A stretch of 64,000 bases of DNA, from the NCBI GenBank assembly GCA_965112735.1, contig OZ218958.1, forward strand, positions 2,480,001-2,544,000, given 5' to 3'. Source of the stretch: Phaeosaccion multiseriatum. Its lineage: Eukaryota > Ochrophyta, other classes. Each line of letters begins with the position of its first letter. Position 1 is the first letter of the stretch. This document shows, piece after piece, positions 1 through 41,640 of the stretch. A program made the position numbers and the translations under genes. The notes below the pieces were generated by a model. The model worked only from the letters and a program-made list of their open reading frames with translations, had not been told where the DNA came from and did not search any database.

Positions 1-32276
<32,276 letters not shown>

Positions 32277-32677
32277 CTGCTTGTTGCGAGGAATTGCCCA
32301 ATGCCAATCCTCTTATCCTCGCCCTCCCTCCAAGAGAGATGTTGGTGCCGTTACGACCTCTCCATCTCGAACAAAGGTCCCCTGTCCATCCTCCTCACTC
32401 GCGCAATTGGACTCCCTCCCTTCCTGACTACAGTACGAAAGGCTGTGTGTGTGTCTCCCGTCCTCCCACCTAGTGTGTATTTATTGGAGGTACCAGTTTC
32501 TCCCTCCAAAGAGTTTGCATTTCAGGTGGCCAAAACCGTTACACGCCATCCACTGCCTTTTTTCCCCACGCCAAACGGAGCTGCTGCACGAGGGCTTTTT
32601 ATTCCGAGTGCAACTGGTCGATGGTGGTCAGACGAAGGAGGAGGTGTGCTACCACGGCGTCGCGGCCGTCGCCACAT
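32277..32677. promoter_or_regulatory. head-to-head intergenic region, candidate bidirectional promoter
   Basis: Only about 400 bp separates the start codon of the minus-strand dynein (32276) from that of the plus-strand membrane protein (32678). Two CCAAT-like elements sit close to the dynein side (CCCAAT at 32297-32302 and CCAAT at 32304-32308). I see no TATA box. That this region drives both genes is inferred from spacing only. Confidence 0.45.
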
Positions 32678-32760
32678 ATGAAGAACGTGCTGGTGAAGTG
32701 TGTCTGCTGCCTGGTGTGGCTGGCTGAGCTCTGTTGTGGAGGAGAGGACAAAGTAATCGC

Positions 32761-32807
<47 letters not shown>

Positions 32808-34708
32808 GCGGCGGCGGTGGCGGCGGCGGCTTGACCGGGATGAGACCATCACTACTTCCCGAAGCAGTTGTAGCGGTAGTGGTGCAGCGTGAAGAGGAGG
32901 GCGTGGGCAGCAGCAGCATAAGTGATGACAGGGGGAGGAGGGTGGACGAGGACAGGGGCAGCGAAGAAAATAAGGAGCGGTACATGGCCGTTCTTGGCCA
33001 ATGGAGTACCTGTCATGACAGTAGCAGGCAACAAGACGCGCAAGCAGGAGGAGGAGACACGGTGGATATGAACATGATGAGCACATCATCCTCATCTTGC
33101 ATGCGAACCCGCCTCGTGTTCTGCTCCAGCAGTGGGGGAGCTCTCGTCTCAAACACCAATTGCCCTGACCTTCCCCTCTCGGTGGAGTCTTGTGCGCACG
33201 GGGAGTGTCGAGGGCTAGACGAGAAGGCCCCGGCGACGGAAAGGGGTCGAGGGGAGGGCAGGAGTGCTGAAGATAAGGCGGTCTCTCATTGGCGCCCTGC
33301 GGCTCCTCCTGCGGCTGCTTCTCCTACTCTGAGGAGCGATAGATACTCGTGGGGGGCGAAAAAACATTCGGCAGCGCCAAACGATGTTCTTCTCTCTTAC
33401 TTATACCAGAAGCAGGAGCAGGAACAGCAACAGCAGCATGGGCAGGAGCAGGAGCAGGAGCAGCAGAAGCAGGAGAAGGACCAGGAAGTGGAAAGTCTAC
33501 AGGAGCATCGAGAGGTACATTCTGCTGCTGTTGACGGCCGTAGTCCTGCGGACAGGTACCCTCCCAAGCCACATCAGCAGGGTGGGCTGCACCGCTACCC
33601 ACAGACACCGCCATGGATGAAGGGCGCGGAGCAAGAGAAAAGGGAGAGGGGGAAGGAGGGGAAGGGGGAGAGAGAGGGAGAGGAGAGAGTGGACGAGGAG
33701 GAAGAGGAGGAGGGGGTTGATGGACCTGGTGGTGGTGGTGAAGGTGGGGAACCAGAAAGCGCTAGCAAAGCCGGCCATCCGTCTTCGGAGCGGCGAGAGA
33801 GCAGGGCAAACACCGTACTCACGTCCGTTGGTAAGCATGCTTCGTCTGCACAACGAGGAGAGAGAGGGGAGAGAAGAGGAGAGAGAGGGGAGAGAGCGGA
33901 GAGCGGAGGAAAGAGAGGAGAGAGAGGAGGAGGGGAGAGAGGGAAAGCTAGAGCGACGGGTAGAGCGGAAGTGCAGGCGAAGACGAAGGGCAAAGTGGTG
34001 AGCGTGCTCATCAACAACTCCGGCTCGGGCTCAGCGGACGCCTCGAGTCAATTCAGCTCCATGAGCCACCGGACCTGGTTGGTACTCGCCGTCGGCACAG
34101 TCGCCGTAGGGAGCTTCTTGAGTATTGTCGTGTACGCAGTGAGGCAGTATCAAAGCGAGCAGGTCTCAACCCTGACGCCCTCGTGGATGGAGTTAGGCTC
34201 GGTGTCCAGTGAAGACGGCGGCGGGGGCGGGACTGGTCCTGACACCGACTATTTGCCGCCCTGTCCGCCCCCCGGGGATGAGTGGGATGAGTGGGACGCG
34301 GGGGAGAAGGGCGGCGTGTTTCGAATCGGGTGTAGCACCAGTACGAGAGTGGTACGTAAGCATACGAAGGGGGAGCATGGGAATGGATACAATGGATACG
34401 GGTACAGTGCTACTACCACCACCACTAGTAGTGCCAGTGTTGCTGCTGCTCCTTTTGCTGGGGGGGTGGTTGAAGTTGAAGTTGAAGAGGAAGCAGGAAA
34501 GAGCAGGGGGAGGGGTAGCGGGAGTAGGAGCGGTCGATGGAAGCGCATGCAGAACGACCGTTCACCCCCACAGGCAGTAGCAACAGAAGGAGGGGGAGGG
34601 GGAGGAGGAGGAGGGGGGGGGGGGGGAGAACGCGATGGGTTGGTGCCGAGGAGGGCAGGCCACTACGAGATCAACCCCTTTGCCTCATACGAGGCCGCCA
34701 CTCTGTAG
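32678..34708 (+). CDS. type I membrane protein with possible thrombospondin-1-like module
   Basis: The protein is 676 residues from the ATG at 32678. An in-frame ATG at 32621 would add 19 basic residues before the signal sequence and is less likely. Residues 1-22 form a signal peptide (hydrophobic LVWLAELCC core). A poly-Ser then poly-Gly linker follows. Residues about 107-177 contain GQWSTC, then CMRTRLVFCSSSGG, TNCPD and ESCAHGEC; the Trp and Cys spacing recalls thrombospondin type 1 repeats, with a low-complexity insert. A Gln/Glu-rich and a Glu/Arg-rich region come next. Residues 467-489 are one hydrophobic helix. The ~187-residue tail is acidic then Gly/Arg-rich and ends near INPFASYEAATL, which includes an NPF tripeptide. 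A GA-rich patch at about 33850-33960 resembles local introns and could be an unspliced intron. Partner and function are unknown; surface adhesion is a guess. Confidence 0.6.
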
Positions 34709-34946
34709 AGCAGGAGGAGGGTTCTCACTGCGGCAGGTGGGGGGGAGGGGGCAGGGAGGCAGAGATTCGCCTTCTTGCTCGCCTTCTACACAGGCAGAGA
34801 GAGAGGAGAGAGGAGAGAGGAGAGAGGGAGAGACAGAAGGAGAGAGGGAGAGAGGGGGAGAGAGACTGCGAGACTGACACAGCCAGACCACATTCTGACG
34901 TTCCTTCGATTGTTTTGTAGCCACGGAAAAGAGGCAATTTTAGCTG

Positions 34947-35174
34947 AGCTGTCATCACAGCGAGGGCCATATGAGCAAAGGAGGCGAGTATTTTACTGAC
35001 TTAGTAGTAGGAGGAGAGCCTTTTATTGACTTAATAGGAGGAGAGTATTCTTTAGACTTCAGCTGTCATCACAGCGAGGGCCATATGAGCAAAGGAGGCG
35101 AGTATTTTACTGACTTAGTAGTAGGAGGAGAGCCTTTTATTGACTTAATAGGAGGAGAGCATTTTATTGACTTC
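34947..35174. repeat. 114-bp tandem duplication
   Basis: Copy one spans about 34947-35060 and copy two 35061-35174. They start at AGCTGTCATCACAGCGAGGG and differ at only a few bases near the end. Inside each copy, three smaller units of GGAGGNGAG followed by TTTTANTGACTTA recur. The period is 38 codons and an open frame crosses both copies, but nothing else indicates a protein. Confidence 0.88.
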
Positions 35175-35376
35175 ATGTGAAGAATCGCCTGTACGAAACT
35201 GCAAAGGAGGGGCCAAAAGTCGAATCTAGCTTGCTTGACGAGATTTGAGCTCCTCTGTGCTGCTGCTGCCCGCAAATATAAAGACATCTTACAGTAAAAG
35301 TAACATTAAAAGGCGTATCTTTAACTCCTCCTCCACACCACTATTCCTGCGGAAATGCTGAAAACTAGGAAAGGGA

Positions 35377-35491
35377 TCGGCCCCTGACATGCTTCTGAGA
35401 CAGGCCAGCCCAGAAGCAGGAAGCAGGCAGGCTGGCGCCGGTCAGAAGCAGGAAGCAGGGGTGGTCGCCTCAGATGCATGTCAGGGGCCGA
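35377..35491. repeat. fold-back element with 23-bp inverted arms
   Basis: The arms 35377-35399 and 35469-35491 are reverse complements with one mismatch (core CGGCCCCTGACATGC). The loop carries a 17-bp direct repeat, CAGAAGCAGGAAGCAGG, at 35411-35427 and 35443-35459. No second copy is seen in the window. It could be a small non-autonomous transposon relic or a transcribed hairpin in the 5' leader of the next gene. Confidence 0.7.
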
Positions 35492-35717
35492 AAGGGAAAA
35501 AGCGATGAAAGACGAGAGTAACAGGTTGGCTCTGGTGGAGCACCAACGCGCCTATAGCGCTTACTCAAAGCTCCCCCCACCCGAACAAAACTCCAACCCG
35601 GCCAAGACGACAAGGCCTTACCTCCCCTTCCTCTGTGCCAACCCTCTTGCTTGTCGCCGGTCTGCTGCTGTCTGTACGACAGAGCCGCTTGAATAGGGGA
35701 GGAGAGTGCTCTGGAGG

Positions 35718-37835
35718 ATGACGTGGGCGCGCCGGAGCAGGATTGCCGGGAAGGTGCAGGCGTGGTATGACAAGAGAGTTGAGCTGGAGGCTTTGGGCTG
35801 GGGAAGCAGCAAGGAAGATCTCCTGCTCTTGCTCAAGGCCGTTCTCTGCACGGTCGATCTCAAGCAACTCAAGCAGATGGGGTATGGTCCGCTGCAATAC
35901 CTCGCCGAGGCTGAGAAGAGCAAGAAGACACGCTGTTCGGAGGTGAAGGGACCGAGAATGCTGGAGGGGGTGAAGCTGCTGGAGGAGTGCGGACTATGCG
36001 TTGACACCAGGCGAGATGGGGGTTCCTGGACGGCTCTGCACCAAGCTGCATGGAGGGGGCACTTTGACTTGGTGAAGGGGCTAGTGGAGGCGGGTGCGGA
36101 TGTCAACATCAAGCGTGATGCTGGAGCGACCCCTCTAGGCCTTGCTGCCTCCGCCGGCCACCCCATGATAGTGTGGTACTTGCTTAAGCATGGAGCCAAA
36201 TGGGAGGGGACCTACGCCTTGCACTGGGCAGCTCGGTTTGGGAGCCCTTCGAGTGTGAAGATGTTGCTGAAGGCAGGGGCCAATGTTTTCGAGAAGGATC
36301 AGGATGGGGACACGGCTGCCCAGAGTTGCTGCAGAGGGACTGACGAGCGGGGCTCGAAAGCAGGGCGGGCCGAGGCTCTGTCTATCTTGCTCAAGAAGGG
36401 CGCAGATGTGAAGGTGAAGGACGAAGATGGCGACACTCTCCTGCACCTCGCCGCGTTGTTCGGACACGAGCAGTGCATCCCCATTCTTGTGGGCAGAGGG
36501 CTGCAGGTCGATGCAAGGAGCAACAACTTGGACACGCCGCTCCACTTGGCCTCTTGGAATGGACATCTGGGATTTGTGAAGGAGGTCATTCGCCGCGGTG
36601 CCCCCCTTGACGCTGCCAATGAATACGGCCGCAGCCCTTTGCTGGAGGCTGCCGGTAGAGGCCACGTGAAGGTTGTGAGCGAGCTGATACGCGCCGATGC
36701 CTCTGTCAATGTCAAGGACAAGAATTCGATCACCGCACTGCATCTCGCGGCCGCCCTGGGCAGCATCAAGCTGGCCTACCTCCTGGTGGAGAGTGGAGCG
36801 GCGGTCGATGCCCTCACCGATGATGGTGAAAGTCCTTTGGTATCGTGCATGAGCCCTGCGGAAGGGACGGTAGCTCAGAATTTGAAGTATTGTCACACAT
36901 CACCAGGAGAAAAGGAGGCGCGCGAGAAGGTGGCTCGATTCCTGCTGAAGATGGGCGCTACCGTTGACGAGAAGGTGATGAAAGCGGCAGGGGAGGCAGG
37001 CTTCAGTGGTGTCATAACCTCTTTCATCAGGAAAGAACGGGAGGGGTGCAACGCTCTCACAGACAGACTTCACACCGTTTCGGAGCACTGCATGTCCGTT
37101 TTAGCTGGTGCTGAGGATGAGAAGGCTGACAGCCCAGTGCGGGTTAGGCTGGCGAATACGCGCAGTGGAGAGAAGGGCGAGAAGCAGTACGTCTTGAGCA
37201 TCCCTCTGATGGAGCGGCTGGCGGCGAAGGTCAGCGGGAGAGAGGAGGAGAGAGCGAAGATCTCCACAAGCCAAGCCTCAGCGGCAGGCATTCTTCCGAA
37301 TATGCTAGACCCGAGGAAGCACGGGTACAAGGGGGATGATGAAGGTGATGATGGTGAGGAGAAGGGGGAAGGGAAGGGCAAGAAGGAGATGAAGCGTGTA
37401 GAGCTGAAGTATGATGGCGTGGACTTCACGGAGGAGGGCTTTGAGGCTGTGGTGAAGTTCGTGACTACGGGCAGTGTGGAGGAGCTGCTGACGAGAAGGC
37501 CGCGAGAGAGAGGTACAGAGGGGGGCGCGAGCAGCAGCAGCAGCAGCGGCAGGCGAGGAGGAGGAGGGGGGGGGGCTGAAGGCACTGGCCGGGGCGGCAA
37601 GAAGAGGAAGCGTGTGAAGCTGTTCGACGACGTTCGAGCGAAGCAGGCTCTGCAGGCCGCGGAGTTCTTCTGTTTGGAAGGCATGGCGAGGGAGGTGAAG
37701 ACGCTGATGGGAGAGTACGGCTTCGAGCTGGAGCAGAACGAAACCGAGAAGGAGGAGGAAGGGCCGTCGCGGAAGAGAAAGGGCTGGACCCTGAGCACCA
37801 CCAAGGAAGACTTCAGCACCTGCATGCATGAGTGA
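35718..37835 (+). CDS. ankyrin-repeat protein, array copy 1 (705 aa)
   Basis: A single-exon gene. The open frame reaches upstream to a GTG at 35706, but the first ATG is at 35718. The N-terminus (MTWARRSRIAGK) differs from copies 2-5 and matches copy 6. After a ~100-residue helical N-terminal part come eight to nine ankyrin repeats, recognisable by TALHQAAWRGHFDLVKGLVEAG and TPLHLASWNGHLGFVK. A C-terminal region follows that looks like a degenerate BTB fold (VELKYDGVDFTEEGFEAVV, later ALQAAEFFCLEGMAREVK) and contains a Ser/Gly spacer and basic GGKKKRKRV-type clusters compatible with nuclear import. The C-terminus is extended (KGWTLSTTKEDFSTCMHE) compared with copy 2 because of a small indel, and it is shared with copy 4. 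Function is unknown; a scaffold or substrate-adaptor role is inferred from domain types only. Confidence 0.9.
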   Translation: MTWARRSRIAGKVQAWYDKRVELEALGWGSSKEDLLLLLKAVLCTVDLKQLKQMGYGPLQYLAEAEKSKKTRCSEVKGPRMLEGVKLLEECGLCVDTRRDGGSWTALHQAAWRGHFDLVKGLVEAGADVNIKRDAGATPLGLAASAGHPMIVWYLLKHGAKWEGTYALHWAARFGSPSSVKMLLKAGANVFEKDQDGDTAAQSCCRGTDERGSKAGRAEALSILLKKGADVKVKDEDGDTLLHLAALFGHEQCIPILVGRGLQVDARSNNLDTPLHLASWNGHLGFVKEVIRRGAPLDAANEYGRSPLLEAAGRGHVKVVSELIRADASVNVKDKNSITALHLAAALGSIKLAYLLVESGAAVDALTDDGESPLVSCMSPAEGTVAQNLKYCHTSPGEKEAREKVARFLLKMGATVDEKVMKAAGEAGFSGVITSFIRKEREGCNALTDRLHTVSEHCMSVLAGAEDEKADSPVRVRLANTRSGEKGEKQYVLSIPLMERLAAKVSGREEERAKISTSQASAAGILPNMLDPRKHGYKGDDEGDDGEEKGEGKGKKEMKRVELKYDGVDFTEEGFEAVVKFVTTGSVEELLTRRPRERGTEGGASSSSSSGRRGGGGGGAEGTGRGGKKRKRVKLFDDVRAKQALQAAEFFCLEGMAREVKTLMGEYGFELEQNETEKEEEGPSRKRKGWTLSTTKEDFSTCMHE

Positions 37836-38393
37836 GCTCGCCTCGGTGGTGGGAGGAGGGAGAGATAGAGTGAGCATGAAAGGCATGCTAGGAGACGAGA
37901 GATGGGTGGGGTGCGTAACGGTGTGCGGTGTGTGCGGTGTGCACCTTGGCGTCAGCGGCGTATGCGTTAGGAGGGCCGTGGTGAGGAGCACCACCTTCCA
38001 CCATCCCTCGTCCGAACAAATGTGAGAGGAGGCGTGCTCTTGATTGGGTCCCATTGATTGGGAGTACGATGTGGATCATGGATCACAACCATACCCGTCT
38101 CTGTGAAAAATCGAGTAATAGCAACATGAGAAAAAGGGGGAGGTTAACCCGACAGATGGTGTGTGTGCTGCGCATGAACAGCGGTTTCATGGCGTACATG
38201 AGGACAGAGTATCAGGTCGGGGATCATGAGTGGAAGGCCAAGGTGTCGAGAGCCGACCTTAAGGCCAAGCCATAGGTAATTGTGTACTTGAGTGATTAAC
38301 AGTGAATAGATAGTAAAAATAAAAAAAAGATTGGATCACATCACACCCCTGGGCGGGGGGGGCGGATCATACTAAAATCATGCAGATCATGGA

Positions 38394-38401
38394 TGACGTC
38401 A
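38394..38401. promoter_or_regulatory. TGACGTCA palindrome (CRE-like site)
   Basis: A perfect 8-bp palindrome of the kind bound by bZIP factors sits about 260 bp before the copy 2 start codon, inside a cluster of GATCATGGATCACATC-type repeats. An identical site lies at 53408-53415 upstream of copy 5. Whether it is used is unknown. Confidence 0.35.
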
Positions 38402-38568
38402 TGGATCACATCAGCCAAGGCATCACATCATGGATCACATCATACGCTGCTTACACATGATCGGATCCCCCCCCCCACATCAAATTGCATAGGAGTTGGT
38501 TCCTCAAAACACAAATGGCGACTTTCATTTTTTTTTCCTTCTTTAAACTCATAACTAAAACAAGGGTG

Positions 38569-38580
38569 TAATATATATAG
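38569..38580 (+). promoter_or_regulatory. TATA-like box upstream of ankyrin copy 2
   Basis: TAATATATATAG lies about 85 bp before the start codon at 38662 and is the only strong TATA-like run near this gene. The same sequence precedes copy 5 at about 53583-53594. Confidence 0.45.
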
Positions 38581-38661
38581 ATCCTTCACGCTGAGCTGCT
38601 GCTTGCTGTTGTCCTTACGACAGACCCGCTTGGGTAGAGGAAGGGAGCGCTCTCGAGGAAG

Positions 38662-40737
38662 ATGAGCGCGGAGCGGGAGAGGATTGCCGGGAAGGTGCAG
38701 GAGTGGTACGACAAGAGAGCTGAGCTGGAGGCTTCAGGCTGGGGAAGCTCCAAGGAGGACCTCCTGCTCTTGCTCAAGGCCGTTCTCTGCACCGTCGATG
38801 TCGAGGAGCTGAAGCAGAAGGGGTATGGTCCGCTGCACTACCTCGCGGATGCTGAGAAGAGCAAGGAGACACTGTGTTTGGAGGTGAAGGGACCGAGGAT
38901 GCTGGAGGGGGTGAAGCTGCTGGGGGAGTGCGGACTAAGCGTTGACACCAGGCGAGATGGGGGTTCCGGGACGGCTCTGCACCAAGCTGCATGGAGGGGG
39001 CACTTTGACTTGGTGAAGGGGCTAGTGGAGGCAGGTGCGGATGTCAACATCAAGTGTGATGCTGGAGCGACCCCTCTAGGCCTTGCTGCCTCCGCCGGCC
39101 ACCCCATGATAGTGTGGTACTTGCTTAAGCATGGAGCCAAATGGGAGGGGACCTACGCCTTGCACAGTGCGGCTCGGTTTGGGAGCCCTTCGAGTGTGAA
39201 GATGTTGCTGAAGGCAGGGGCCAATGTTTTCGAGAGGGAACCGGATGGGGACACGGCTGCCCAGAGTTGCTGCAGAGGGAGTGACGAGCAGGGCTCGAAA
39301 GCAGGGCGGGCCGAGGCTCTGTCTATCTTGCTCAAGAAGGGCGCAGATGTGAAGGTGAAGGACGAAGATGGCGACACTCTCCTGCACCTCGCCGCGTTGT
39401 TCGGACACGAGCAGTGCATCCCCATTCTTGTGGACAGAGGGCTGCAGGTCGATGCAAGGAACACCATCTTGGACACGCCGCTCCACTATGCCTCTTTGCA
39501 TGGACGCCTGGGATGTGTGAAGGAGCTCATTCACCGCGGTGCCCCCCTTGACGCTGTCGATGTATATGGTAGCATTTCCCTCACGTATGCGGCCCTCAGA
39601 GGCCACGAGGAGGTTGTGAGCGAGCTGATACGCGCCGATGCCTCTGTCGATGTCAAGGACAATAATTCGATCTCCCCACTGCATCTCGCGGCCGCCCTGG
39701 GCAGCATCAAGATGGCCTACCTCCTGGTGGAGGGTGGAGCGGCGGTCGATGCCCTCACTGATGATGGTGAAAGTCCTTTGGTATCGTGCATGCGCCCTGG
39801 AGAAGGGAAGATAGCTCAGACGTTGGAGAGTCTTCGAACATCACCAGGAGAGAAGGAGGCGCGCGAGAAGGTGGCTCGATTCCTGCTGAAGATGGGCGCT
39901 GCCGTTGACGAGAAGGTGATGAAAGCGGCAGGGGAGGCAGGCTTCAGTGGTGTCATTACGTCTTTCTTCAGGAAGGAACGGGAGGGGCGCAACGCTGTCA
40001 CAGACAGACTTCACACCGTTTCGGAGCACTGCATGTCCATGATGGCTGGTGCTGAGGATGAGAAGGCTGACAGCACAGTGCGGGTTAGGCTGGTGAATAC
40101 GCGCAGTGGAGAGAAGGGCGAGAAGCAGTACGTCTTGAGCATCCCTCTGATGGAGCGGCTGGCGGCGAGGGTCAGTGGGAGAGAGGAGGATAGAGCGAAG
40201 ATCTCCACAAGCCAAGCCTCAGCGGCAGGCATTCTTCCGAAAATGCTAGACCCGAGGAAGCACGGCTACAAGGGGGATGATGAAGGCGATGATGGTAAGG
40301 AGAAGGGGGAAGGGAAGGGCAAGAAGGAGATGAAGCGTGTAGAGCTGAAGTATGATGGCGTGGACTTCACGGAGGAGGGCTTTGAGGCTGTGGTGCAGTT
40401 CGTGACTACGGGCAGTGTGGAGGAGCTGCTGACGAGAAGGCCGCGAGAGAGAGGTACAGAGGGGGGCGCGAGCAGCAGCAGCAGCAGCGGCAGGCGAGGA
40501 GGAGGAGGGGGGGGGGCTGAAGGCACTGGCCGGGGCGGCAAGAAGAGGAAGCGTGTGAAGCTGTTCGACGACGTTCGAGCGAAGCAGGCTCTGCAGGCCG
40601 CGGAACTCTTCTGCTTGGAGGGCATGTCGAGGGAGGTGAAGACTCTAATGGGAGAGTACGGCTTCGAGCTGGAGCAGAACGAGACTGAGAAGGAGGAAGA
40701 AGGGCCGTCGCGGAAGAGAAGCAGGGCTGACCCCTGA
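38662..40737 (+). CDS. ankyrin-repeat protein, array copy 2 (691 aa)
   Basis: Single exon, starting with MSAERERIAGK. Residues 1-100 are charged and helical. Ankyrin repeats run from about 102 to 367, with a degenerate last repeat to about 430 interrupted by a charged insert. Residues about 473-665 resemble a split BTB-like region: VRVRLVNTRSGEKG at the start, VDFTEEGFEAVVQFVTTG in the middle and ALQAAELFCLEGM at the end. A Ser-then-Gly linker (604-618), a GGKKRKRVK basic cluster and a C-terminal PSRKRSRADP are predicted nuclear signals. The gene lacks introns although its dynein neighbour has 62, which could reflect an origin by retroposition followed by tandem duplication. Confidence 0.9.
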   Translation: MSAERERIAGKVQEWYDKRAELEASGWGSSKEDLLLLLKAVLCTVDVEELKQKGYGPLHYLADAEKSKETLCLEVKGPRMLEGVKLLGECGLSVDTRRDGGSGTALHQAAWRGHFDLVKGLVEAGADVNIKCDAGATPLGLAASAGHPMIVWYLLKHGAKWEGTYALHSAARFGSPSSVKMLLKAGANVFEREPDGDTAAQSCCRGSDEQGSKAGRAEALSILLKKGADVKVKDEDGDTLLHLAALFGHEQCIPILVDRGLQVDARNTILDTPLHYASLHGRLGCVKELIHRGAPLDAVDVYGSISLTYAALRGHEEVVSELIRADASVDVKDNNSISPLHLAAALGSIKMAYLLVEGGAAVDALTDDGESPLVSCMRPGEGKIAQTLESLRTSPGEKEAREKVARFLLKMGAAVDEKVMKAAGEAGFSGVITSFFRKEREGRNAVTDRLHTVSEHCMSMMAGAEDEKADSTVRVRLVNTRSGEKGEKQYVLSIPLMERLAARVSGREEDRAKISTSQASAAGILPKMLDPRKHGYKGDDEGDDGKEKGEGKGKKEMKRVELKYDGVDFTEEGFEAVVQFVTTGSVEELLTRRPRERGTEGGASSSSSSGRRGGGGGGAEGTGRGGKKRKRVKLFDDVRAKQALQAAELFCLEGMSREVKTLMGEYGFELEQNETEKEEEGPSRKRSRADP

Positions 40738-41623
40738 GCACCACCAAGTAAGACTTCAGCAGCTGCATGCATGAGTGAGCTCGCCTCGGTGGTGGGAGGA
40801 GGGAGAGTAGTGGAATGCCTTCCATCGCTCCTCTGAAGAAGCGCGAGAGGAGGTGTACCGTTGATTGGATTGCTTGGGTCCAAGGAAGAGGGGTCTTCCC
40901 TCCTGCCTCCGAGCCGCTCCCTCGTACCGTGTAGAGCATTAGATGCGCCGAAATGAATCGATCGAACCCCCTTCTGTGAGACACCCTATGTATGGTGTTC
41001 GGTATTGTTGATAAGGTCACTGAAAAAACCGTCCTCTCCCTTGGTCTAAGTGCCATGCCTTTCTTCCAATCCCTCTCTCTATTGCTCTGCGAACTGTCTC
41101 GGCTGCGAAGTGTCTCATCGCAGAGTGGGATTTCATAAAATTATGCATAAGTAACGTCTTGCTCATCGACGGAGGCACTCAACAGCACCACCTCACCTTA
41201 CCTGGCTTGACCTTGACATGCCCTGTCGTGCTTGTCCTTCCACAGAGGGGCGTGGTAACCCCCTGACCTGGTCTGACCTGCCCTGTGTGTTTCTGTACAG
41301 GGGCGTTGTGACAGCCCACTCAGTCTCTCGTGCCCCTTCGTCCCCCTTCCCTCCCACACGGAGCTCGCCCGTCCCCATCCCGCTCTCGCTCCGTTCAGTC
41401 GAGCTCCTGCCGCAACTGCTGCTGCTGCTGCTGCTCCTCCTCCTCCTCCTCCTCCTCCTCCTCCTCCTCCTCCTCCTCCTCCTCCTCATCCTCCTCCTCC
41501 CGCCTCCCTCCCTCCTCCTCCTCCTCCTCCTCTCCCTCCTCCTCCTCCTCCTCCGACTCCTCCTCCTCCTCCTCCTCCTCCTCCTCCTCATCCTCCTCCT
41601 CATCCTCCTCCTCATCCTCCTCC
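40738..41623. other. 3' part of long spacer 1
   Basis: Holds the 3' flank of ankyrin copy 2 and, from about 41405, a (TCC)n-rich tract directly downstream of the minus-strand TruA-like gene. The flank up to 41400 is conserved in the other two long spacers (46463-47150 and 58485-59160). I see no supported gene in it. Confidence 0.6.
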
Positions 41624-41640
41624 TCATCCTTCTCCCTCGT
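41437..41640. repeat. (TCC)n tract downstream of TruA-like copy 1
   Basis: Trinucleotide tract immediately 3' of the stop codon of the minus-strand gene. In copies 2 and 3 the same position holds mixed (TCC)n and (CAT)n (47150-47278; 59165-59345), so repeat type as well as length has changed between recent duplicates. Confidence 0.85.

Larger units (their letters stand above)
34709..35717. other. spacer between membrane protein gene and first ankyrin gene
   Basis: About 1 kb without a convincing gene. It contains a (GA)n tract (34797-34866), a 114-bp tandem duplication, a fold-back element and the leader of the first ankyrin gene, including the CTGTACGACAGAG block shared with other members of the array. 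Confidence 0.7.
37836..38661. other. short inter-ankyrin spacer (first copy)
   Basis: About 830 bp, repeated almost exactly at 52850-53675. It contains several ATGGATCACATC-like repeats (38328-38455) and leads into the promoter of copy 2. A 73-codon open frame at 38054-38275 is conserved in the duplicate, but the duplication is too recent for that to argue for coding. Confidence 0.7.

Noticed and set aside
33828-33990. Intron inside the membrane protein gene
   Set aside because: A GTAAGC donor-like site and a GA-rich tract are present, but the frame is open throughout and no clearly better spliced protein results, so the gene is kept as a single exon.
38054-38275. 73-codon open frame in the short spacer, identical at 53068-53289
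   Set aside because: Identity is explained by the recent 15-kb-offset duplication; there is no recognisable domain or codon evidence.
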